A DNA stretch of 64,000 nt from Fulvia fulva (lineage: Eukaryota > Ascomycota > Dothideomycetes > Mycosphaerellales > Mycosphaerellaceae): NCBI RefSeq assembly GCF_020509005.1, contig NC_063015.1, positions 3,534,001-3,598,000 on the forward strand, given 5' to 3'. Of the stretch, positions 54,946-64,000 are shown one piece after another. Made by a program: the position numbers and the translations under genes. The number at the start of each line of letters is the position of its first letter. Positions within the stretch are counted from its first letter, which is position 1. The notes beneath the pieces were generated by a model. It searched no databases, was not told where the DNA came from, and worked only from the letters and a program-made list of their open reading frames with translations.

Positions 54946-57900
54946 TTAGTGGATGATCCACCTTGTAATTCTCTGGAGGTCTCCCTTATTGCTGATCATG
55001 GCTTGGAAGTTTCTGTTCCTTGCCCTTGCCCTCCATTCACCTCTCCCTGTACTCCATTCTTTGCAAACCAGAAGTCTATGTTCGACATTCTGGGACAGGT
55101 AGCCGCATGGGCAACTCTTGTCTTCGATACCTGGGACTTTTCTCTGATGCAGGTATGCCCTGACTCCGATGTGTTCAGAGCGGATTTGTATTGCTATGCT
55201 TGCTTCTGACCTGGTCAGGTCTGAGTACAGTAGGTAGTTGTGGCTACCAAACTGTTGGAGTGCCTTTGGGGTTCCTGGCCTCTGTGGGGTTCTTGTCCAT
55301 TCAGTCTTCCAGAGGAGTCCTGCCATCCTTTCAGCTAGAGACTGTTGCTTCTTCCCTTGGCTGGCTGCTGATCCTCTCCCTTGAGCCCTTCTGTCCTGTT
55401 CCTGCTGGGCTAGGTGCAGCTGTTCTGTTAGTTCTTTGAACTTCTGCAGGTCCTGCTGCTTCTGTGGGGCTGGATTGGGTCTTGCTTGTCTGTGCCTTCT
55501 TGTGCACTGGCTCCTGATTTTGTTGACTGCCTTCTGGATTACTAGCTGGGCTGGGTATGCAGACGTCTTTCCTGCATACTGGTATCTCAACCCTTGAAGG
55601 TAGAGCTTGGCTGGTGGGGAGCCAGACTCCATTTCGACCACCCTTGTTGGAGTTGACTTGTATGCTCCAAGCACCTTTTTCAGACAGGAGGCTTGGGCCC
55701 TGCTGATGGGATCTGCAATTCTCTTTGGGATCTTGTCTTGGGCTGACCAGATCTGGGCTCCATATAGCATGGCTGGCTTCACAATGGCCTTGTACATAAC
55801 CTTTGCTTTCGCAAATGTGGCTCCCCATGTGGAGGCTGTAAGCCTGTCAATTGATTGCCTGTTGTTGTCTGCTCTTGCCTGTGCTTTCTTGACCTGTGGT
55901 CCCTAGCTGAGCTTTGGATCCATCCATATTCCTAGCACCCTTAATTCACTTGAGGGTTCTGTTGTGTGTCCCTGAATAGTGATTGGGGCTTGCATATTGT
56001 GTCTGTTTCTGGCTCTACTGAAGTGGATGAGTTGATACTTCTCTGGGGCAAATCTGGCTCCATGTTTCCTGGCCCATTCCTCACATTCCTTGTGTTTCTT
56101 CTGCAAGATTCTGCAGTTCTCTTCTGTGCTGTCTGACCAGGCTAGGATGTTTGTGTCATCTACAAACCCTGAGGCTGATGTGTTTCTGGAGTTTAGCTTT
56201 GCTGGCAGGTCTGCCATAAAGAGGAGAAACAGGATTGGAGACATTGTTGATCCCTGTGGGATTCCTGTCTCTGTAGGCATGCTGTCAGATTTGTATCTGC
56301 CCAGTCTTAGTCTTGTGGTTCTGCCTCTGAGGAAGGACTGGATAAACTGGACTGTCCAGTTAGGGATAGCCTTCTGTTTCAGGATGTGGATCAGCCTCTG
56401 GTGTGAGACATTGTCAAAGGCTCCTGATATGTCTAGTGAGAGGAGTGTGGCTGCTTTGTTGTTCCCAAAATGCCATAGGGTCTTGATCTGCTCTGTGATA
56501 AGTTCCACAGCTGTTAGTGTTGATCTTTGTTTCCTGCCTCCCATCTGTTCTTCAGGAAGGATTCCATGTTCTTCAGCTAGGTTTGTCAGCCTTTCTGCTA
56601 TGATCTTTTCCAGGAGTTTGCCTAGTGTGTTGAGCAAGGCAATAGGTCTGTATACCTTTAGCTTTGTGTAGTCCTCTTTCTGTGGTTTTCTCAAGACCAC
56701 AGTCAGTGACTCCTTGAAGTGTTTAGGACAGTGTCCTTGGGCCATGCACTGTGAAAAGATGTTTGACAGTGCAGGGGAGATCTGGTCCTTGCATGTCTTA
56801 ATGAACAAGTTTGGAATCCCATCTGGTCCTGGGGCCTTGTTTCCTGAGAGTCTCTTAATGATGCTCTTGATCTCTCCCTCTCCCACTGTGCAGGATTGCT
56901 CTAGTGGTGTTGGATACACACTGCCCTCCAGATCCTGCAGGTCAGCTTCTACCTGTGTGCCAAAGAAATGTTTCCCCAATGCCTGTGCCTTTCCTGGGAG
57001 AGTGTGTTGGATTACTCCTTCCTGGTCTTCAATGTTTGGAAACTGGGGCAGCATGTTTCTGTCCTGTGTGGGTTGTCTTGCCCACTTTGCTAGTTTCCAC
57101 ATCTTCTCAGGATTCTGGGTAATGGATCCAACTGTTGACCTCCACTCCAGCATCTTGTCCCTCTTGATCTGGGCCTTCTTGTCTCTGGTTGCCTGGTTGT
57201 ATCTGTCCCATGCTTCCTGGGAGTGACTCTGGGTAAGGGCTCTCCTGGCCTGCCTGGCTGCCTTGACCTTCTCTGAGCATTCCTTTGTCCAGAATGGCTT
57301 CTGGTACAGTGACTGTTTCTTTTCTCTAGTGTGGGCTGCTGCAGTTTCCTGCATTGTTCTAACCAGTTCTGCCACTGCTTGGTCTATGTCTAAGGCTGTT
57401 TCCAGTCTCCTGGTCTCTAGTCCAGCTAGCTTCTGTTCCAGGTCTTGTCTGATCTGTTCCCAGTTGGCTGCCTTCCAGGCCAGCTGAGGTTCTAGGTCTC
57501 CTTCCTGCTGTGTCTGTGTTTCAAACTCCACCTGAATTGGGAGGTGATCTGATGAGGACTCCAAGTCCTGGTTAACCCAGCATCTGGTGACCTTCTGCTG
57601 CAGGTCATGTGATGCAAAGCACAGGTCAATGGTGCTTGAGCTTGCTCTCTGTGACCAGGTAGTTAGGCCCTTTGGGGTAACTAGGTGCATGTTGTTGCTT
57701 CGGGTAGTGGAGAGGAGTCTGTTAGCTAGGAAGTGATGGGCAGGTGCAAAGTCTGATCCCCATGTAGGATGGTGCAAGTTGAAGTCTCCCAGCACGATGT
57801 GTTGGGAGTCACTCTGCAGGATGTCTGGCAGCTGTTGTAGTGTGCCCAGCTGGGTGCTGCTTCTGGAGCTGGGGGGTGGGTTGTATACACTGTGGATGTG

Positions 57901-58218
57901 GATGCTGCCTTGGTTGGTGTTGAGTCTGACTGAGGTGATGTCTCCCCCTTCCTGTTGGATTTGTTCCCAGCTGTCTGTTGCCATCTCTTTGCTGATGTAC
58001 ATGCATGTTCTAGGGGTGCCTTGTTTGGCTAGGAGTGTGTGATACCTTGGGTCGTTAGCAGTAGATGGTCTGTTAGATTTGCTGTTGATCCAAGGTTCCT
58101 GGACTGCAATAACTAGGTGTTTCTTTGGGTCCAGTGCTTGGAGAAAGCTTCTCTGGACCTTGTGCTGGCTTTTGTTGACGTTGTACTGGATAGTGGTAAG
58201 ATTAGGTGTCTCAATCAT
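54946..58218 (-). pseudogene. LINE copy A ORF2 (endonuclease plus reverse transcriptase), one nonsense codon
   Basis: 1090 codons. AP-type endonuclease at residues 1-240 (QYNVNKS, VQEPW, VLGDFNLHHP, SSDHLPI). Reverse transcriptase at about 450-720: GNKAPGPDGIP, YRPIALLNTLGK, SLDISGAFDNV, TGIPQGSTMSP, and the catalytic SGFVDDTNILAW. A C-terminal Cys/His group (CPCGYLSQNVEHRLLVC) is typical of Tad/I-group elements. The only break is TAG at 55905-55903 (KLS*GPQ), best explained by TGG to TAG. The same TAG is present in copy B. No RNase H domain recognised. Confidence 0.9.
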
Positions 58219-59477
58219 GACTTATCCATGCTGGTCTCCTGCTGGTCATCTCGTGCTTCCTGCTGCTGGCTGCTATTTGGGATTGTGGTAAGGTTGAGCC
58301 TGCTTTGTGACGGGTCTCTTCCTGCAACCACAATTGATTTTGGTCTACCCATAGCAGGGTGGCCTTGGGCCTGTGTGGTCTCTTCTGTTCTGCCTCTTTT
58401 CAGAGGGTTGTAGACAGTCCTTAGGGGTTCTTGGGTGATTGTCCCTGTCTGGAATCTGATAGGGGTGTTGATCCTGGCTTCTCTTGCCCTCCTCTTTGCC
58501 TTAATCCTAGCTGTGCAGTCTTGGGACCAGGAAGGGTGTTTCTTTCCACAGCATGCACATCTGGCTTCACTCTTTGGGGCTGTGCAATTCTGTACTTTGT
58601 GGCTACCAGCACAGTGGGAACAAGTGTCCTTTTGGCTTGGGCATCTAGTAGAGATATGACCATACTGTTGGCACTTGAAGCATTGCAGTAGTCTGTGGGT
58701 GCTTCTATGGATTTCTGTGTCCATTCTTTCGCATTCCCAGAAGATGCCCTTGTCAAGCACGGTGTTTGCCTATTCTGCAGTGCCTATCCAGAGCACTAGA
58801 GAAGACTCTCTCTTTGTGTCCTTTGTCTTTCTGTTGACCCATGCTGCTTTTGTGATCTGTAGCCCTGGGCATACAGCCTGGTTCTGGTCCTGCAGCCTCT
58901 TAAGGTCTCCTTCAATGTCAAACTTTGTGGTCATCCCATGGGCAATAACCATATTTTGTTGGTGTGAGACCTTAGCCGTCTTGCCTAGTTTGACTGTCCA
59001 CTCCTTCTGTGTCTCTAGCCTCTTCCTGTCTTGCTCCTGTGCTGTGAACAGCTTAAGGACACCTCCCTTCTCTTTCCTGGCTCCAATGATGCCTTGTATC
59101 CCAATCTTCTGTATGATCTCCTTGCCTGACAGGCCCTCAATCTCTTTCTGCTCTTGCTGGTCGGAAATGTAGACCTTGATAGCTGTTTTCTGGGGGGGGG
59201 GAGGGTTTTGGGATGCAACTGCTGCCCAGGTTGGTTGGCTTAGTTTCTGGCCTTCCTGTGTCCTCTTCTTTGCTGCTGCTGCTACTGTCCTGTTAATGAT
59301 CTGTCCTGTTTGGCTCCTTAGTGCCTTTAGCCCTCCAAGGAGCTCCAAAATCATCCCCTTAAGTGCTCTTTCTGGGTGCTCGCCATCTCCTGCCATTGCC
59401 ATTGTTTCTGCCTTCCTGCAGACCTCCTTCCACTCGTTACTCTCCTGCTCCTGGTCGTTTCCTGCGATCGCTATCAT
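58215..59477 (-). pseudogene. LINE copy A ORF1 (gag-like, CCHC knuckles), one nonsense codon
   Basis: 420 codons, MIAIAGNDQE to MDKS. The N-terminal part is helical and charged (LGGLKALRSQTG, KKRTQEGQK), then an RRM-like or linker region. The C-terminal part has knuckles: CFKCQQYGHISTRC, CSHCAGSHKVQNC and CACCGKKHPSWSQDC, which bind the element RNA. A TAG at 58772-58770 (after GTAE) breaks the frame; a CAG-to-TAG change (CpA to TpA) is the simplest source. The stop codon overlaps the ORF2 start as ATGA. Confidence 0.85.
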
Positions 59478-59522
59478 CGTGTCACTATCTTTAAAGCGCT
59501 TAATAGGTACTATTATAACTAT

Positions 59523-59536
59523 TACAATCTAATATA
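59523..59536 (+). repeat. 14-bp target-site duplication, right copy
   Basis: TACAATCTAATATA, identical to 54619-54632. Confidence 0.9.
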
Positions 59537-60833
59537 CTTTACGCGCCGGCTACGGTTCTATAATATATAACCTTCTATCGAGATATAGGGGTATACGACT
59601 AACCCGGTAAATTAGCTTAGGATCCTCGGGCTATAGGTAGACCCGGCGCTACGGTAGAGGAAGTACGTATAGGTAATATTACGGAAAGCTAAACAGAATA
59701 TAGTACTATACTAGAGGCTTACTACGTCTATATAGGGGGCGGACTTTCGGTAGTTACGACTTCTATATACGGCTATTATACGGCCAGTCCTTACCTATAG
59801 TAGCTAAGTATAGTCCTTAGGTAAGGGGGCCTACCTATCGAAGGGACTCGTTACGCCGTTAGCGAAGATCTAAAACTAATGCCTAAGGAAGGTCACCGGG
59901 GTATATAAGTCGATACTAATAAGGATACTTAAGTACGAGACCGCTTTACCGCCGATCGACCTATATATATAGAGACTACGGACCTCCTACTTAGGTAAGT
60001 TAGTATAGTACCTAGTAAAGAAGGTTATCGCTAGTATAGTCGTAAGGGCCCGTAAATTAGTACTAGCGTATAAGGGCATTCGACCCGGAAACGAGCCGAA
60101 CTACCGGGTAAGGGACGAATAGCTAGTAATATAATAGGAGGGTAAGAAATTGTTTATAGAGTAACTATAGAAAGAGAGGTAGAATAACTAGGGTGTAGGG
60201 TATAGTAGACGTCCTTAGCTAGCGGGATAACTTAAGGAATAGTTAGCTACGAAATTAGCGGTCAAGTACCTCCCGAAGCTTATCTACTACCGCCTTACGA
60301 GGGTATAGAGTAGTATAGTAACCTAACTACGAAGCGAATATATCGGCCTCGAGGAGTACCTATTATAGAGGAAGGTTCTAGAATATACGAATACTAGCTA
60401 CCCCTACGGCTATTACTCCTAGAACGTATAGTACGTACTCCTTATCTATCCGAGGTAGTCGCTAGGAAGAGGGGAGTAGATAGTAAAGGCGAGGAACCGG
60501 ACGATTAGGGCACTTCTTAATAACATTAAGGACCTACGGCGTATTACGAACTAGATACTAGAGAAGGGCTAGCTAGAACAGTACCGCCTAGTAGGAGTAG
60601 TATAGGAAGAGAGGACACGACGTAGCGCGACGAGACCGGCTAGGAGCGGGGACTAATAGGGTAGTGATATAGACTACGTACGTTTAGAGGGAAAGCTAAT
60701 CTAGATAAGGAGTAGTCGGGGGGCAAGAAGGGTTTTTACCTCTTCGGGTTTCCCTTTATAAATAACAATAGATATATACCTATATAGGCCGGATAGGGTC
60801 CTAGAATAGGGGAATGACAAATCTAATCTAATC
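59537..60833 (+). mobile_element. Old RIP-destroyed LINE, 3' segment
   Basis: Continues the ORF2 frame interrupted at 54632: LRILGL.VDPALRW-like, then GLVTPLAKI...LRKVTG.YKS corresponding to the same place in the young LINE. The 3' UTR has ATAGGCCGG as in the young family, and the end at about 60815-60833 is an (AATCT)n tail. So this is an older family of the same LINE group. Confidence 0.75.
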
Positions 60834-60856
60834 TATATATATACGGAAGTTAGGAG

Positions 60857-63681
60857 AACAGATCAGACAAGACCTGGAACAGAAGCTAGCTAGACTAGAG
60901 ACCAGGAGACTGGAAACAGCCTTAGACATAGACTAAGTAGTGGCAGAACTGGTTAGAACAATACAGGAAACTGCAGCAGCCCACACTAGAGAAAAGAAAC
61001 AGTCACTGTACCAGAAGCCATTCTGGACAAAGGAATGCTCAGAGAAGGTCAAGGCAGCCAGGCAGGCCAGGAGAGCCCTTACCCAGAGTCACTCCCAGGA
61101 AGCATGGGACAGATACAACCAGGCAACCAGAGACAAGAAGGCCCAGATCAAGAGGGACAAGATGCTGGAGTGGAGGTCAACAGTTGGATCCATTACCCAG
61201 AATCCTGAGAAGATGTGGAAACTAGCAAAGTGGGCAAGACAACCCACACAGGACAGAAATATGCTGCCCCAGTTTCCAAACATTGAAGACCAGGAAGGAG
61301 TAATCCAACACACTCTCCCAGGAAAGGCACAGGCATTGGGGAAACATTTCTTTGGCACACAGGTAGAAGCTGACCTGCAGGATCTGGAGGGCAGTGTGTA
61401 TCCAACACCACTAGAGCAATCCTGCACAGTGGGAGAGGGAGAGATCAAGAGCATCATTAAGAGACTCTCAGGAAACAAGGCCCCAGGACCAGATGGGATT
61501 CCAAACTTGTTCATTAAGACATGCAAGGACCAGATCTCCCCTGCACTGTCAAACATCTTTTCACAGTGCATGGCCCAAGGACACTGTCCTAAACACTTCA
61601 AGGAGTCACTGACTGTGGTCTTGAGAAAACCACAGAAAGAGGACTACACAAAGCTAAAGGCATACAGACCTATTGCCTTGCTCAACACACTAGGCAAACT
61701 CCTGGAAAAGATCATAGCAGAAAGGCTGACAAACCTAGCTGAAGAACATGGAATCCTTCCTGAAGAACAGATGGGAGGCAGGAAACAAAGATCAACACTA
61801 ACAGCTGTGGAACTTATCACAGAGCAGATCAAGACCCTATGGCATTTTGGGAACAACAAAGCAGCCACACTCCTCTCACTAGACATATCAGGAGCCTTTG
61901 ACAATGTCTCACACCAGAGGCTGATCCACATCCTGAAACAGAAGGCTATCCCTAACTGGACAGTCCAGTTTATCCAGTCCTTCCTCAGAGGCAGAACCAC
62001 AAGACTAAGACTGGGCAGATACAAATCTGACAGCATGCCTACAGAGACAGGAATCCCACAGGGATCAACAATGTCTCCAATCCTGTTTCTCCTCTTTATG
62101 GCAGACCTGCCAGCAAAGCTAAACTCCAGAAACACATCAGCCTCAGGGTTTGTAGATGACACAAACATCCTAGCCTGGTCAGACAGCACAGAAGAGAACT
62201 GCAGAATCTTGCAGAAGAAACACAAGGAATGTGAGGAATAGGCCAGGAAACATGGAGCCAGATTTGCCCCAGAGAAGTATCAACTCATCCACTTCAGTAG
62301 AGCCAGAAACAGACACAATATGCAAGCCCCAATCACTATTCAGGGACACACAACAGAACCCTCAAGTGAATTAAGGGTGCTAGGAATATGGATGGATCCA
62401 AAGCTCAGCTAGGGACCACAGGTCAAGAAAGCACAGGCAAGAGCAGACAACAACAGGCAATCAATTGACAGGCTTACAGCCTCCACATGGGGAGCCACAT
62501 TTGCGAAAGCAAAGGTTATGTACAAGGCCATTGTGAAGCCAGCCATGCTATATGGAGCCCAGATCTGGTCAGCCCAAGACAAGATCCCAAAGAGAATTGC
62601 AGATCCCATCAGCAGGGCCCAAGCCTCCTGTCTGAAAAAGGTGCTTGGAGCATACAAGTCAACTCCAACAAGGGTGGTCGAAATGGAGTCTGGCTCCCCA
62701 CCAGCCAAGCTCTACCTTCAAGGGTTGAGATACCAGTATGCAGGAAAGACGTCTGCATACCCAGCCCAGCTAGTAATCCAGAAGGCAGTCAACAAAATCA
62801 GGAGCCAGTGCACAAGAAGGCACAGACAAGCAAGACCCAATCCAGCCCCACAGAAGCAGCAGGACCTGCAGAAGTTCAAAGAACTAACAGAACAGCTGCA
62901 CCTAGCCCAGCAGGAACAGGACAGAAGGGCTCAAGGGAGAGGATCAGCAGCCAGCCAAGGGAAGAAGCAACAGTCTCTAGCTGAAAGGATGGCAGGACTC
63001 CTCTGGAAGACTGAATGGACAAGAACCCCACAGAGGCCAGGAACCCCAAAGGCACTCCAACAGTTTGGTAGCCACAACTACCTACTGTACTCAGACCTGA
63101 CCAGGTCAGAAGCAAGCATAGCAATACAAATCCGCTCTGAACACATCGGAGTCAGGGCATACCTGCATCAGAGAAAAGTCCCAGGTATCGAAGACAAGAG
63201 TTGCCCATGCGGCTACCTGTCCCAGAATGTCGAACATAGACTTCTGGTTTGCAAAGAATGGAGTACAGGGAGAGGTGAATGGAGGGCAAGGGCAAGGAAC
63301 AGAAACTTCCAAGCCATGATCAGCAATAAGGGAGACCTCCAGAGAATTACAAGGTGGATCATCCACTAAGGATTTTTTAAGCAGTTCTCTCTTACTAGGG
63401 AAACAGAGAGATGGATTGAGGAGAGAAAGAAGGAGGAGGAGAGCAGGAAGAGGGGGACAACTCTAGGGTTGCAGACAAGGTAGTCAGAGGCTAACCACCA
63501 TGACACTAGTGCACCCTAATAGAAGGAAAACTGAGAACTCATGGCAAGGAAGCTATTAGAGAAGGAGAGGAGGTTTTTACCTAGGAACAGGTTTCCTACC
63601 TTATGTAGTAACATATATAGACATAAACCCGTATAGGCCGGAGGGCACTACAACGGGTAAATGAATCATCTATCTATCTAT
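60857..63681 (+). mobile_element. Young LINE copy B, 5'-truncated, inverted relative to copy A
   Basis: 2.8 kb, nearly identical to 57459-54640 of copy A but on the opposite strand, ending in the same 3' UTR and (ATCT)n tail (about 63667-63681). The 5' end is cut within the endonuclease/linker region. The base just before it belongs to a short copia-LTR-like stretch (60834-60856). Differences from copy A noticed are CpA-to-TpA type in either direction. Confidence 0.9.
60859..63369 (+). pseudogene. LINE copy B ORF2 fragment, three nonsense codons
   Basis: Reverse transcriptase and C-terminal Cys/His region as in copy A. Stops: TAA at 60934-60936 (CAA in copy A), TAG at 62239-62241 (TGG in copy A), and TAG at 62410-62412, shared with copy A at 55905-55903. 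The first two are CpA-to-TpA changes. The fragment has no ORF1 or endonuclease. Confidence 0.9.
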
Positions 63682-63689
63682 ATAGACCT

Positions 63690-64000
63690 AAGAGCCTAAC
63701 CTTAAGGCTTAAGGAGAGACAAGTTAATGAACCGAGGGAAAGAAGCCGTGTTTATAGGCTACTTAGAAAACACTACAAAACAATAGCTGTTCTAGGATCC
63801 CGACATAAAAGCTATAAAAGCGTATAGTCACGTCGACTGGTTCAAGAATGAGAAGGGGGGAGATATAGATCTTGGTATCACCTTTACTAACTAGCCGAGT
63901 CGAGCGCTATAGCGTAACTGTTAGGAGGAAGCCCTTTAGGACGAAATGTTCCGATAGGGGATTATTAGAGACACCGTTACGAAGGCTAGGAGAAAATATT
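63690..64000 (+). mobile_element. Second copia pol fragment, RIP-mutated, runs off the window
   Basis: Reads EAVFIGY..., then SHVDWFKNEKGGDIDLG on the plus strand, the part of copia pol between integrase and reverse transcriptase. The same segment occurs in the copia element at about 50.88-51.05 kb on the minus strand. Stops TAG and TAA are frequent. Confidence 0.75.

Larger units (their letters stand above)
54633..59522 (-). mobile_element. Young Tad-like non-LTR retrotransposon (LINE), copy A
   Basis: About 4.9 kb, minus strand, with two ORFs (ORF1 59477-58215, ORF2 58218-54946), a 45-bp 5' leader, a 313-bp 3' UTR and a 3' tail of (ATCT)n at about 54633-54649 in place of poly(A). It is flanked by a 14-bp target duplication. 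Composition is CpG-poor and CpA/TpG-rich, unlike the RIP-mutated DNA around it. Both ORFs have one in-frame TAG. Otherwise all domains are intact, so it is a recent arrival. Confidence 0.93.

Noticed and set aside
54949..59570. Plus-strand frames inside LINE copy A, and minus-strand ones in copy B
   Set aside because: Antisense of ORF1 and ORF2; they recur in both copies only because the copies are nearly identical.

Overview
The window reads as nuclear DNA of a filamentous ascomycete, most likely a Dothideomycete of the Mycosphaerella type (class level is inference). The grounds are short introns (46-168 nt, mostly about 50) with GT..AG ends and CTGAC/CTAAC-like branch sites, pyrimidine-rich leaders before CAnnATG starts, fungal housekeeping genes (mitochondrial RSM23, tropomyosin, RRP17, BIG1), a laccase ending in DSGI, and transposons in which almost every CpA/TpG has become TpA, the mark of repeat-induced point mutation (RIP).

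Positions 1-43.5 kb are gene-rich. In order: a hypothetical tyrosine/proline-rich protein and a possible 41-residue microprotein; a small membrane protein; RSM23 and a PIF1-type helicase diverging from one 159-bp promoter; two hypothetical genes; a small secreted cysteine-rich protein; tropomyosin; RRP17 and BIG1 diverging from a 157-bp promoter; an NTF2-like protein; a metallo-beta-lactamase-fold protein that has lost most metal ligands; a four-exon dienelactone hydrolase; a tandem pair of paralogues with a CheD-like Thr/Cys/His pattern; an AAA ATPase followed in frame by a second ORF; a seven-exon laccase; five tandem RING-finger genes (29.9-36.0 kb); a full-size ABCC transporter; and a C2H2 factor.

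From 43.76 kb the sequence changes abruptly at a (GTA)n tract of about 200 bp. The rest is a nest of transposons. An old RIP-destroyed LINE on the + strand was interrupted by an internally deleted Fot1/pogo element (46336-47468), by a structurally complete copia element (48317-53730, 367-bp LTRs, TCTAC target duplication, coding strand minus), and later by a young, nearly intact two-ORF Tad-like LINE (54633-59522, minus strand, 14-bp target duplication). A second, 5'-truncated copy of the young LINE lies inverted at 60857-63681, followed by another copia fragment. The young LINE is CpG-poor and TpG/CpA-rich, the reverse of the RIP-mutated DNA around it. Its few nonsense changes are all CpA-to-TpA, so RIP seems only to have begun on it.

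The strongest candidates for something undescribed are the RING array, whose members share a PGASWGSL-like motif after the RING and a common upstream block, and the CheD-like tandem pair. Exon boundaries were placed by eye from splice signals and frame. Family names rest on motif recognition, with no database search.
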